64,000 nt of DNA. Source: JBEEPE01 sp964489645. GTDB taxonomy: Bacteria; Verrucomicrobiota; Verrucomicrobiia; Chthoniobacterales; Chthoniobacteraceae. Where the stretch lies: assembly GCA_964489645.1 (NCBI GenBank), contig CAZAZT010000001.1, forward strand, positions 31,815 to 95,814, in the 5' to 3' direction. The notes below the pieces were generated by a model that was not told where the DNA came from, searched no databases, and saw only the letters and a list, made by a program, of their open reading frames with translations. Numbering within the stretch: the stretch's first letter is position 1; the number at the start of each line of letters is the position of its first letter. Both the position numbers and the translations under genes were made by a program. Shown here in pieces: positions 34,338 to 42,463 of this stretch.

Positions 34338-34580
34338 GATCGGGAACGTTGAACTTCAGTGGTTGTCAGAGAGACCGCAAGCGTTGAAGCCGATTGCGCC
34401 GGGATTCTCTGCCCCATGGCGCGGCGTGGTTTGGAGGCGGTCCGTCGGTAGCTCGTCGGTAGTTTTTGCGCTTTGGGCCTGCGGAAGGCGAATTTTTTGC
34501 GGGAAGCGATGGAAGCGTTTGATTTGCGGCTTGGTGGCTTGCGGGGCGCGGCGGCAAGGGGTATCTTCCCGAACTATTTT

Positions 34581-36407
34581 ATGAGCAAGAATTCTTCCTC
34601 AACAGAGAAGGCGTCATCGAAGGCTGCCGTGCAACGGGGCGAGACGATGAGTGGTGCGGAGATCCTGGTGGCCTGCCTCGAGCGGGAGGGAGTCGACACC
34701 ATTTTCGCATATCCGGGCGGAGCCTCGATGCACATGCATCAAGCGCTCACTCGTTCGAAGCAGATCCGCACGTTCCTTCCGCGTCACGAGCAGGGTGGGG
34801 GCTTCGCGGCTGAGGGCTACGCTCGGGCAACAGGTAAAGCGGGTGTGGTGATGGCAACATCGGGGCCAGGCGCGACCAACTTGGTGACGTGCGTTGCGGA
34901 TGCGTATCTCGACTCGATCCCTCTTGTGGCCATCACGGGGCAGGTGCCACAGCACATGATCGGCAAAGGCGCCTTCCAAGAAACCGACGTGTTCTCTGTG
35001 ACGGCGCAGATCGTGAAGCACAACTATTTGGTGATGGATGTGAACGACATCCCGAGGATTGTGAAGGAAGCGTTTCATATCGCGCAGACCGGACGTCCCG
35101 GTCCAGTGCTGATCGATATCCCGAAGAATATCCAGCAGGCTTCAACCCAGCCGGTGTTCCCCTCCGAGGTGAACCTCCGTGGGTACAAGTTCGATTACAA
35201 GGCGGATGATGTCGCGTTGAACGAGCTGATCGGATTGATCGGGCAGTCTCGCAAGCCGATGCTTTACGTCGGGGGAGGCGTGATCAGCAGCGAGGCTTCG
35301 CAGGAGCTTTTGGAGTTCGCTGAGCGCACCCAGATACCGGTGGCGTCCACGCTGATGGGCATCGGCTGTTTCCCCGAGACGCACCCGCTTTCGTTGCGTT
35401 GGTTGGGCATGCACGGGACGGTGTATGCGAACAATGCGGTGAATGAGGCGGACCTGTTGTTGGCGGTTGGTGTCCGTTTTGATGATCGCGTGACGGGCAA
35501 GTTGAGCGAGTTCGCGAAGCACGGGACGATCGTTCACATCGACATTGACGACTCGGAGATCAACAAGAACAAGCCGGTGAAGCTGCCAATCTTGAGTGAT
35601 GTGAAGTACGCGTTGGGACGTTTGAACGAGTTGCTGACCCGTGCGGGCAAGGACAGGGTGAAGGGAACGGAGATGTCGCATTTTTCTGCGTTCCCCGATT
35701 GGTACCGGCAGATCACGGAGTGGCGCGAGGCTTATCCGTTCCATTACGAGGACACGCCTGACGTCATCCAGCCGCAGCATGCCATTGAGGTGCTTTACGA
35801 GTTGACCAAGGGGGAAGCCATCATCACGACGGGAGTCGGGCAGCACCAGATGTGGGCGGGTCAGTTCTACAAGTACAACACGCCGCGTTCGTTCATCACG
35901 TCAGCGGGGCTTGGTTCGATGGGGTTCGGCTATCCTGCGGCGATTGGAGCGAAGGTTGCGCATCCGGATAAACAGGTGATCGACATTGACGGCGACGGTT
36001 CATTCCTGATGAACGTGCAGGAGTTGGCTCTTGCGCACATCGAGAAGATTGCGGCTAAGGTGTTGATCTTGAATAACCAGTACCTCGGGATGGTGGTCCA
36101 GTGGGAGGATCGCTTCTACAACTCCAACCGTGGGCACACCTTCCTCGGTGATCCGTCGGACCTCAACCGCATCTACCCTGATTATGTGAAGATGTGTGAG
36201 GGATTTGGCGTTCCGTGCGAACGAGTGATCCACAAAAAGGATCTTCGCGCGGCGATGCAGAGAATGCTCGATGCGGATGGGGTGTACGTTTTGGACGTGA
36301 TGGTTCCGTACACGGAGCATGTGCTTCCGATGATCCCGAGCGGCGCCACGTACAAGGACGTGATCTATCAGGGGCGCCAAGTTCTTGAGGCTCGCAACGG
36401 GCTCTAG
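34581..36407 (+). CDS. ilvB: Acetolactate synthase large subunit
   Basis: The enzyme condenses two pyruvates to acetolactate, or pyruvate with 2-oxobutyrate, in branched-chain amino-acid synthesis. The 608-residue protein has the three thiamine-diphosphate-enzyme domains: 'FAYPGGASMHMHQAL' and 'RHEQGGGFAAEGYARATGKAG' with the catalytic Glu, a central FAD-binding domain ('LGMHGTVYANNAVNEADLLLAVGVRFDDRVTG'), and a C-terminal cofactor motif 'DIDGDGSFLMNVQEL...LILNNQYLGMV'. It matches the biosynthetic FAD type. The start at 34581 gives the normal N-terminus; longer frames upstream are not needed. No ilvN or ilvC gene is adjacent; a strong terminator follows, so it appears monocistronic. Confidence 0.95.
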   Translation: MSKNSSSTEKASSKAAVQRGETMSGAEILVACLEREGVDTIFAYPGGASMHMHQALTRSKQIRTFLPRHEQGGGFAAEGYARATGKAGVVMATSGPGATNLVTCVADAYLDSIPLVAITGQVPQHMIGKGAFQETDVFSVTAQIVKHNYLVMDVNDIPRIVKEAFHIAQTGRPGPVLIDIPKNIQQASTQPVFPSEVNLRGYKFDYKADDVALNELIGLIGQSRKPMLYVGGGVISSEASQELLEFAERTQIPVASTLMGIGCFPETHPLSLRWLGMHGTVYANNAVNEADLLLAVGVRFDDRVTGKLSEFAKHGTIVHIDIDDSEINKNKPVKLPILSDVKYALGRLNELLTRAGKDRVKGTEMSHFSAFPDWYRQITEWREAYPFHYEDTPDVIQPQHAIEVLYELTKGEAIITTGVGQHQMWAGQFYKYNTPRSFITSAGLGSMGFGYPAAIGAKVAHPDKQVIDIDGDGSFLMNVQELALAHIEKIAAKVLILNNQYLGMVVQWEDRFYNSNRGHTFLGDPSDLNRIYPDYVKMCEGFGVPCERVIHKKDLRAAMQRMLDADGVYVLDVMVPYTEHVLPMIPSGATYKDVIYQGRQVLEARNGL

Positions 36408-36429
36408 TCGTCTCTCAGTCTTCGTCGAG

Positions 36430-36460
36430 CGGGCTCCGATCGTTTTGGTCGGAGCCCGTT
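36430..36460 (+). terminator. Rho-independent terminator after ilvB
   Basis: CGGGCTCCGA (36430-36439), nine-base loop, TCGGAGCCCG (36449-36458) is a perfect ten-pair stem followed by TTCTGTTTA. It begins 22 bases after the ilvB stop and may also end the convergent squalene-cyclase-like gene on the other strand. Confidence 0.85.
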
Positions 36461-36516
36461 CTGTTTATAGGCTACACGTCTGACCAAGTTTTTATGGAGA
36501 CGAGCGCGGGGAAATG

Positions 36517-37572
36517 TCAGCGCTGGTAGATGGGGAGGAAATGGTATTTCACGCTGAGACTGAGGATGGCCATCGCTGTGCAATACACCCGGTTTTTTTC
36601 CGTGTCAGAGACGGCCTTCCAGCTTCCGTCGTTCTCTTGGAGCGGCAGGAGGGCTTCGCGGACAGATTTCGCAGCGGACTCTGCCTGCTCTCCTCCGCGT
36701 TGATGCATCCCTTGGGCGTAGTAGTAGGTGCCGTAGTAGAACCATCGCTGTCGTGAGCTGCTCCCTTTCGGCGGGTTGCGGTGGAGCCAATCAGCTGTGT
36801 CTTTCACCTCGACGGCCTCGTAGTCGCCGCACACTTGCAGGGCAAGCAAGCCTTCGGCGGCCGTGGACCAATCGGCGACTGTACCGGGTGTGTAGCTGAA
36901 ACCCGTTGGTGATGCGGGATTTGGTGGTTTGCGGAACGAGTTGCGAATGTACCGCACCGCTTGATCGATCGATCCGGATGGCACCTCAAGGCCTGCATTT
37001 TTTGCGGACCGCAGTGCCATGAGTTGCCAGATCGACACGGAGAGATCGGAGTCGCTTGCTTTCGGAGTGTACCGCCACCCTCCTTCGTCTTGTTTTCGGG
37101 CCTTCGGGACTGCTTGTGCGCGGAGGATGAGATCCACGCCACGTTTGCACGCATCTCGGAGACGCTCGCGGGAGGGGCCATCCGGCGACATTCCGAGGAG
37201 TTCTGAGAGGGCGAGGGTGGTGATGCCGTGACCGTACATCCGCGAGTTGTCGCGCGAGCCGAAATAGCCGTCGACGTCTTGGACCCCTTTGCTGAGGAGA
37301 AACGCGAGCGCTCGTTTCGCGCATTCACCTTCGGGCGTGGGATCGCCGGGCAGATGCCCGACCCCTCCGAGCGCGAGGAGGGCGAGCCCCGTCATTGCGG
37401 TCTCATTCATCCCGAACTCGCGGATGGCGCCGCTCTTGTCCTGCTCGCCCAGCAAGAATGTCACACCTTTCCGAGTGGCCTCGTCGACTGCATCTGCATG
37501 ACAGCTGTGATGGGCGAAAAACCATGTGCACAACGATGCGAAACCACGGAGGAACTGTGCGCCGAGGGACAT
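36517..37572 (-). CDS. Exported prenyltransferase/squalene-cyclase-repeat protein
   Basis: The 351-residue protein has a signal peptide (about 1-27, ending HSCHA) and alpha/alpha-barrel repeats of the squalene-hopene cyclase/prenyltransferase class. Repeat units include 'KGVTFLLGEQDKSGAI', 'MTGLALLALGGVGH', 'DSDLSVSIWQLMALRSAKNAG', 'TAAEGLLALQVCGDYEA' and 'QENDGSWK'. No terpene-cyclase DxDD motif is visible, so cyclase activity is unlikely; such exported proteins are common in PVC bacteria with no known function. The ATG at 37572 has GAGG 7 bases upstream; one at 37608 is an alternative. It closes the nine-gene minus-strand run. Confidence 0.82.
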   Translation of the reverse strand: MSLGAQFLRGFASLCTWFFAHHSCHADAVDEATRKGVTFLLGEQDKSGAIREFGMNETAMTGLALLALGGVGHLPGDPTPEGECAKRALAFLLSKGVQDVDGYFGSRDNSRMYGHGITTLALSELLGMSPDGPSRERLRDACKRGVDLILRAQAVPKARKQDEGGWRYTPKASDSDLSVSIWQLMALRSAKNAGLEVPSGSIDQAVRYIRNSFRKPPNPASPTGFSYTPGTVADWSTAAEGLLALQVCGDYEAVEVKDTADWLHRNPPKGSSSRQRWFYYGTYYYAQGMHQRGGEQAESAAKSVREALLPLQENDGSWKAVSDTEKNRVYCTAMAILSLSVKYHFLPIYQR

Positions 37573-37648
37573 TCGAGAACCTCGTTCGAAGAAGGGGTGG
37601 GAGGTCATGGATCCTTGGAATGTGCCAGCGGGCGACAGGCAGATTGCG

Positions 37649-38404
37649 TCAGTGATGAAGGTGGGAGCAAGCCGGACAATCGGCCCGCCGCGCGATGCGA
37701 AAAGTCCGGAAGCTCATGGAATCCAGATCCATACTCAACATCCTTCCGGAAAGCGGAGTGCCGACCCCGGTGAGCAGTTTGACCACCTCGACGGCTCCGA
37801 TGCATCCTGCAGTGCCCGAGACCGCACCAAGAACAGGGAAACGTCGCTTCCAATCGGGTGGGTTTTCGGCGACCAAGCACTCGAGGCAGGGGGAGACGCC
37901 GGGAATGAAGGTCGAGACCTGCGCATGCATCGCGTACATCGCGCACTCCACCATCGGTTTTCTCGCGGACATCGCCGCGCGGTTGAGGGCGAAGCGTTCC
38001 TCGAAAAGAGGGGCTGCATCCACAACGACGTCGCACAGGGCCACTAGACGATCCGCGTTTTGAGAAGACACGTTCTCGGCGATCCCGGTGATCTGAACCC
38101 TCGGATTCAGAGCGTGGATCTGTTGGGTGATACGATCCATGCGCGGCTTACCGATATGGTCATGTGATTGGAGGAGTTGTCGGTTGAGGTCGGACGCTTT
38201 GAGATTTCCGCCATGTGCGAGGATGAGGTGTCCGACACCGGCAGCTGCGAGCTGGGCGGCGACGATCCCACCAACACCGCCGACTCGCGAGATGAGAACG
38301 CTCGCACGCTTGAGCCGCTCCTGTGAGTCTGATGTGAACTGAGGCAGGTCCATTTGCCATTCAGCAGCCGACAAGTCGTCGGCATTCAGGGGGGACGGAT
38401 TCAT
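37649..38404 (-). CDS. ThiF/MoeB family E1-like protein with altered ATP site
   Basis: The family adenylates C-terminal glycines of ubiquitin-like sulfur carriers (MoaD, ThiS). The 251-residue protein has a Rossmann motif 'VGGVGGIVAAQLAAAGV' (about 41-57), 'DLNRQLL' (72-78), a conserved Lys (86) and Asp (about 129), and two zinc-site pairs, C173xxC176 and C243xxC246. By eye against MoeB, two acidic ATP-site positions read His64 and Gly66, and the NLxRQ Asn is Asp72, so activity may differ. Its ATG overlaps the modC stop. The link to a molybdate-type transporter points to molybdenum or tungsten cofactor synthesis, though no moaD is present. Confidence 0.82.
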   Translation of the reverse strand: MNPSPLNADDLSAAEWQMDLPQFTSDSQERLKRASVLISRVGGVGGIVAAQLAAAGVGHLILAHGGNLKASDLNRQLLQSHDHIGKPRMDRITQQIHALNPRVQITGIAENVSSQNADRLVALCDVVVDAAPLFEERFALNRAAMSARKPMVECAMYAMHAQVSTFIPGVSPCLECLVAENPPDWKRRFPVLGAVSGTAGCIGAVEVVKLLTGVGTPLSGRMLSMDLDSMSFRTFRIARRADCPACSHLHH

Positions 38405-39057
38405 CAGGTGGAAACGATTGGGCTTGAGGAGACTTTGCCATCCTTGAGTTCGAGCAACATGTCCGCAAGGGCAAGGGCCTCGCTTCGGTGATGCGTGATG
38501 TGAAGGACGGTGATGCCTTTGTCGTGGGTGAGAGATTTCAAGATGGGCAGCAAGCTCTCCCGGGTTTCGTCATCGAGCGCAGACAGGGGTTCGTCGAGAG
38601 CTAGCACTTCGGGATCTGCGGCGAGCGCTCGGCCGAGTGCAACACGTTGGCGCTCGCCTCCCGAGAGTCCAGCGGGCAACCGGTCGAGCAGGTGTTCGAT
38701 CCCTAGCTGTTGTGCGAGGGAGCAGACGATCTGATGGATCGCGTCGGGAGGTTTGCGCTGAAGTTGTGGGGCAAATGCCAGGTGCTCTCTGACCGTGAGC
38801 GTTGGAAAAAGGGCGCCGTCTTGGGGCACGTAACCGATGCGACGGAGCGCGGGTTCCAAGCAGGTCACTTTTCGTGATCCGATGAAAATGTCGCCGGAGA
38901 TCGGCATGCGGAGTCCGCAAAGGATCTCCAAAAGGGATGTCTTTCCGGAGCCGGTGCGACCCATCAGAACCGCATACGTCGCAGCTGGAATGGTGAACGA
39001 TATCTGATTGAGGGAGAATCCCTTCGTTGACCATGAAATATCATCTAATTGGATCAT
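38404..39057 (-). CDS. modC: Molybdate/tungstate-type ABC transporter ATP-binding protein
   Basis: The 217-residue ATPase has all core motifs: Walker A 'MGRTGSGKTSLLEIL', the Q-loop in 'IGYVPQDGALFPTLTVREHL', the signature 'LSGGERQRVALGRAL', Walker B 'VLALDEPLSALD' and the switch His in 'VLHITHHRSEA'. Length and motif style match the ModC nucleotide-binding core without the C-terminal MOP domain that classical ModC proteins carry. The start at 39057 is 4 bases from the permease stop; the longer frame upstream runs back into modB. It powers the adjacent permease. Confidence 0.88.
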   Translation of the reverse strand: MIQLDDISWSTKGFSLNQISFTIPAATYAVLMGRTGSGKTSLLEILCGLRMPISGDIFIGSRKVTCLEPALRRIGYVPQDGALFPTLTVREHLAFAPQLQRKPPDAIHQIVCSLAQQLGIEHLLDRLPAGLSGGERQRVALGRALAADPEVLALDEPLSALDDETRESLLPILKSLTHDKGITVLHITHHRSEALALADMLLELKDGKVSSSPIVST

Positions 39058-39061
39058 GATC

Positions 39062-39841
39062 TCAGATGCGTTCGCCTGCGCGGCGGATGACGATGAGTAC
39101 GAGGATGGCGAGCAAGACCATGAGGATGCTGACTGCCACGGCGGCCTCCAAGTTGCCGACGCTGAGTTCGAGCCAGACGGTGGTCGGCAGCACTTCTGTC
39201 TTACCGCGTGTGGCACCTGCGAACACAAGGATCGGACCGAACTCGCCGAGGCTGCGGGCCCAAGCAACACTGCCTGCGGCGAAAATCCCCCGCCGAGCTG
39301 CGGGAAGTGTGACTTTCACAACAGCTTGAGCCCGAGTGCACCCAAGGGTCATCGCCACATCTTCGGGTCGGCTGGAAAGGTTGTCGAACGTGGCTCGCAT
39401 GGTCCGCACGGCGAATGCGCACCCGATGACGAACTGGGCGAGGATGACGCCTTTGACGGTGTAGGTGAAGCGGGTGAATCGTTCGATGAGATGACCTGCA
39501 TCTGTCTGGAACAGGATGAGGAGTGCGAGCCCCATCACCATGGGAGGGAGAACGATAGGGATATCGAGAATGGCCTCGAGGAGAGCCTTTGCGACAAAGT
39601 CCCTGCGTGACAGGAGGTAGCCTGTTGGGACGGCGATGATGACAGAGAGCACCGCGGTGAGGGAACAGGTCAACACGCTGAGCTGGATGGAGTGGCGGAT
39701 ATCGGGATGCTGGATGGCCTTCAGGAGATCGGATGGGGCCGCGTACCCTGCCGTTGCGACGATCATGGCGACGATGAACAGCGCATAAGCCGCGGTGATC
39801 GCGGAGAGGGAGGACCAGAACAGATTGGGCGTACGCATCAC
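39062..39841 (-). CDS. modB: Molybdate/tungstate-type ABC transporter permease
   Basis: The 259-residue protein is a binding-protein-dependent permease with about six membrane helices. It carries the coupling-helix EAA region 'ATFDNLSSRPEDVAMTLGCTRAQAVVKVTLPAARRGI' and the ModB-like 'ARSLGEFGPILVFAGATRGKTEVLPTTVWLELSVGNLEAAVAVSILM'. The last segment is a strong mark of the molybdate/tungstate group. It lies between the double ModA-like lipoprotein and modC. Confidence 0.9.
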   Translation of the reverse strand: MMRTPNLFWSSLSAITAAYALFIVAMIVATAGYAAPSDLLKAIQHPDIRHSIQLSVLTCSLTAVLSVIIAVPTGYLLSRRDFVAKALLEAILDIPIVLPPMVMGLALLILFQTDAGHLIERFTRFTYTVKGVILAQFVIGCAFAVRTMRATFDNLSSRPEDVAMTLGCTRAQAVVKVTLPAARRGIFAAGSVAWARSLGEFGPILVFAGATRGKTEVLPTTVWLELSVGNLEAAVAVSILMVLLAILVLIVIRRAGERI

Positions 39842-39848
39842 GGTCAGC

Positions 39849-39889
39849 GAGGGAGGGGGAAGTGAGGGAGGGGGAAGTGAGGGAGGGGA
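39849..39889. repeat. 15-base G-rich tandem repeat between modA-like and modB genes
   Basis: A unit GAGGGAGGGGGAAGT is repeated 2.7 times (39849-39863, 39864-39878, 39879-39889) just upstream of modB on the opposite strand. Six closely spaced G-runs on the plus strand could form a G-quadruplex. The transcribed strand of the operon is the complement, so the RNA carries C-runs. Confidence 0.85.
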
Positions 39890-39893
39890 TCGG

Positions 39894-41432
39894 TCATCGC
39901 TCCTTCAGCCATTCTGGAAGTTCGATATCTTTGCTCTTGAGCGACTTATCGTTGCCTCGCCAGAGGAATCCGACGTCCTCGAAGTCGGATCGGTTTGCGC
40001 GGAGGAAATCAAGAAGACGCATCGCGGTTTGGCGTTGAGCGGAGTCTTTTCGGACGGCGAACGGTTGGATCGCTTTCGCTCCGGCGTGTTTGATCGCGAT
40101 GAAGTCGAGGTCGCTGGTGCCGGCGAGCGCATTGACCTTGTAGACGATTGCCGCATCGAGACCCCCCGCGCGAAGTTGGTTCACCAGAAAGTCAGCGGTC
40201 GGGACTTGGACGGCGACGTTCTTCCCGATGGCTTCCAAGAGCCCTGAGGATTTCAGGATACCGCGGGTCATGAAGCCGAGCGTGCTCTGTTCTGCGTTGC
40301 AAAGTCCGATGCGTAATCCGGTTTTTGTGAGATCACTGAGGGTTTTGATGGACAACGGGTTGCCGGGTTTCACGGCGATACCGATCTCGGTTTCTGTCAA
40401 CAGGACGGCCTCGGGAAACTGTTCAGCGACGGGAGGCACGAAGCAGAGATCGCATGCGTAATAGACATCGGGGTATTGGGGGTTTGAGGTGTCTCCCATC
40501 GCCTTCATCGCTGAGCAAAGGATTCCGCAGCCGTTGAATACGGTCGTCAGGGAGACTCCTTCACGGTCGGAGAAACGTCTCAGCACTGATTCCACAGCTG
40601 GGCGGTTGACTCCGCCGCTGTACAGGATGAGTTCGGGGCGTTCCGACCACGCATCACCGGGCAAGTGCTTGAACCCTTCGGAGGAGAACGCTTCACCACC
40701 TTTGTCTGGGGAAGCGAGGAATCGAGCGAATCGCAAGGCCTCTTGTGATTGTGGGCAGGAGGTGAGTACTGCGATGGAGGCTCGTTCTGGGCTTGATTGG
40801 AAGGTGGGGATGGATACGGATTCGAGGCCGCGGAACTGAGGTGTGGTGGAGTCCCAGACGATGGCTGCATCGATTGCACCGATGGCAAGATCGGAGGCAA
40901 TTTCGGTGACGGTTGGCTTCATCACAGCGGCCTTTTTCGTGAGCGGTTCCCACGCTTCGCCGAGCACCCGCTTCACCACTTTGCTGATGCTCGCGGATTC
41001 GGGGTTTGCGAGGGCCACACGGACGTCGGGACGCATGAGGTCGTCGATGTCTTTGATCGATTTCGGGTTGCCGAGTTGCACCGCGATCACCGGCGTTTGG
41101 GTGACGAGAGGGATGGTCTCGCGGACGAGCTCAAGTCGTTTTGCGTTGGCGAGGGTCTCGTCATCTGCTGCCACGAAAAGGTCGCCTGCATTGGCTATCT
41201 TCATCTGGCTGAGCAAGGTTCCGGATCCGCCGAACTGGAAGGAGATCACGGTCTTGGTGAGTGATTGATAGGATGCAGCGGCTTTCTCGAGAGGTTTTCG
41301 AAGGCCGGCAGCGCAAAAGATGGTGAGGGTTCGCGCTTTACGACTGGTCGTGGTGGCATCGCACCCACCGAGGAAGGCCGTTGGGACAAGGGGAACCAGA
41401 GAGCGGATGAGGTGGCGGCGTGTCAGGTTCAT
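39894..41432 (-). CDS. Lipoprotein with two tandem ModA-like substrate-binding domains
   Basis: The 512-residue protein has a twin-arginine-like lipoprotein signal (TRRHLIRS, lipobox LGGC with Cys24) and two ModA-type periplasmic binding domains, about 33-258 and 266-505. Domain 1 keeps 'FCAAGLRKPLEKAA', 'FGGSGTLLSQM' with Ser70, 'ADDETL' and 'GAIDAAIVW'. Domain 2 has the same frame of motifs ('LYSGGVNRPAVESV', 'GGLDAAIVYKV'), but the GSG loop is GCG at Cys302, with further cysteines at 306, 327 and 330. Classical ModA is one domain of about 230 residues. It would deliver substrate to the ModBC pair downstream. Translation is coupled by ATGA to the gene before it. Confidence 0.88.
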   Translation of the reverse strand: MNLTRRHLIRSLVPLVPTAFLGGCDATTTSRKARTLTIFCAAGLRKPLEKAAASYQSLTKTVISFQFGGSGTLLSQMKIANAGDLFVAADDETLANAKRLELVRETIPLVTQTPVIAVQLGNPKSIKDIDDLMRPDVRVALANPESASISKVVKRVLGEAWEPLTKKAAVMKPTVTEIASDLAIGAIDAAIVWDSTTPQFRGLESVSIPTFQSSPERASIAVLTSCPQSQEALRFARFLASPDKGGEAFSSEGFKHLPGDAWSERPELILYSGGVNRPAVESVLRRFSDREGVSLTTVFNGCGILCSAMKAMGDTSNPQYPDVYYACDLCFVPPVAEQFPEAVLLTETEIGIAVKPGNPLSIKTLSDLTKTGLRIGLCNAEQSTLGFMTRGILKSSGLLEAIGKNVAVQVPTADFLVNQLRAGGLDAAIVYKVNALAGTSDLDFIAIKHAGAKAIQPFAVRKDSAQRQTAMRLLDFLRANRSDFEDVGFLWRGNDKSLKSKDIELPEWLKER

Positions 41433-42463
41433 GACGGAGGCAGCTTACGTCGCATCAGGGACCATGCGAGCACGACGAGCAGTGCAGCCCATGCGACTGG
41501 GACGCGCCGGGAGCGTGGCGGATTTTCGTCGGGACGTGATGCTTCGATCCGGAGGGTTTCAGCGGCGAGATTTGTTGATTTTGATGTGGGTTCGTCTGCG
41601 CCGGACGTGGGCGTTGGCGGAACTCCCATCGCCTGGAGAGAGGTGTCCCAATCGGCGCTGAGAAGCAGGTCCCAGCCGGGGTTCTGTCGTTTGACTTGGC
41701 ATGAGCAGGCACCTGACAGGAAAAGAGCAAGCTCTTCGATTTGGGCGTCCTCCATCGAACTGGCTGGCCACGATCCGAGGACCCTGCCGCGACCGAACAC
41801 GACGGAGACCCAAGGACGCTTGGAGTCGCGCAACTCGGGCGTTTGAGCGGCGAGCATGTTCAGGAGCGGTTCTTCGGCCTTTGGATCAGCGATGCGTAAG
41901 AGAGAGAACGCGACCTTGAGCGGTGGCCCCGGACCGAGCCGACTCGATGGATCATTTGGGTCGATGTTGGGCAGACGGATGACCTGTTCAAGGTAGCGCA
42001 GACGTTTGCTGATGATGGCCGCTGATCGCTCCGCTTCGATGGGGTCCCCGTTCTCCACAAGAACCCAGACGGCGGCGGTGCCTTCAAGAATCTGATCGAC
42101 GAGCTGTTTACGGGCGGGGGATTGCAGGAGCCGATCAAGTTCGCCTTTGGTCAATGCCCCTTTCCAGATCTCGGTGCTGGATGCGTCATTCTCTGGAGTG
42201 TGAAGGGAAGAGTGGTCGCCGTTCCCTCGGGACACTTCCAGGTTGATGCCGCTGCTTGCGTCGAGGTTCCTGAGGAAGGATGCGACGGCGGGGTCTGCTA
42301 CTTCTTTTGCTCCAACCGAGAGCCGGTAGGGGTCTGGGTGCCAGCGATCTAGAGCGAAGCGGAAGACCGGGATGGTACAAGCCACACCGGTTTGTATGAG
42401 CGTCAGAAAGATGCAGAGATACCGGAGCGAGAGCACAGGGAATCGGTATTCAGGGAGGATCAC
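41429..42463 (-). CDS. Exported membrane-anchored dithiol protein of unknown function
   Basis: The 344-residue protein starts at a GTG whose bases overlap the PQQ-gene stop (GTGA); a longer frame to 42547 would lie inside that gene. It has a signal-peptide-like N-terminus with Cys29 and the motif 'ACTIPVFRFALDRW' (28-41), a mixed alpha/beta region ('AAVWVLVENGDPIEAERSAAI', 'PWVSVVFGRGRVLG'), a pair C253-S-C255 in 'SGACSCQVKRQNPGWDLL', a Pro/Ser-rich linker and one C-terminal membrane helix (about 322-338). I do not recognise an assigned family; similar 'ACxxPVFR' starts seem familiar from other PVC bacteria. Tight coupling to the double ModA-like lipoprotein gene suggests a joint role in the cell envelope. 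Confidence 0.7.
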   Translation of the reverse strand: MILPEYRFPVLSLRYLCIFLTLIQTGVACTIPVFRFALDRWHPDPYRLSVGAKEVADPAVASFLRNLDASSGINLEVSRGNGDHSSLHTPENDASSTEIWKGALTKGELDRLLQSPARKQLVDQILEGTAAVWVLVENGDPIEAERSAAIISKRLRYLEQVIRLPNIDPNDPSSRLGPGPPLKVAFSLLRIADPKAEEPLLNMLAAQTPELRDSKRPWVSVVFGRGRVLGSWPASSMEDAQIEELALFLSGACSCQVKRQNPGWDLLLSADWDTSLQAMGVPPTPTSGADEPTSKSTNLAAETLRIEASRPDENPPRSRRVPVAWAALLVVLAWSLMRRKLPPS

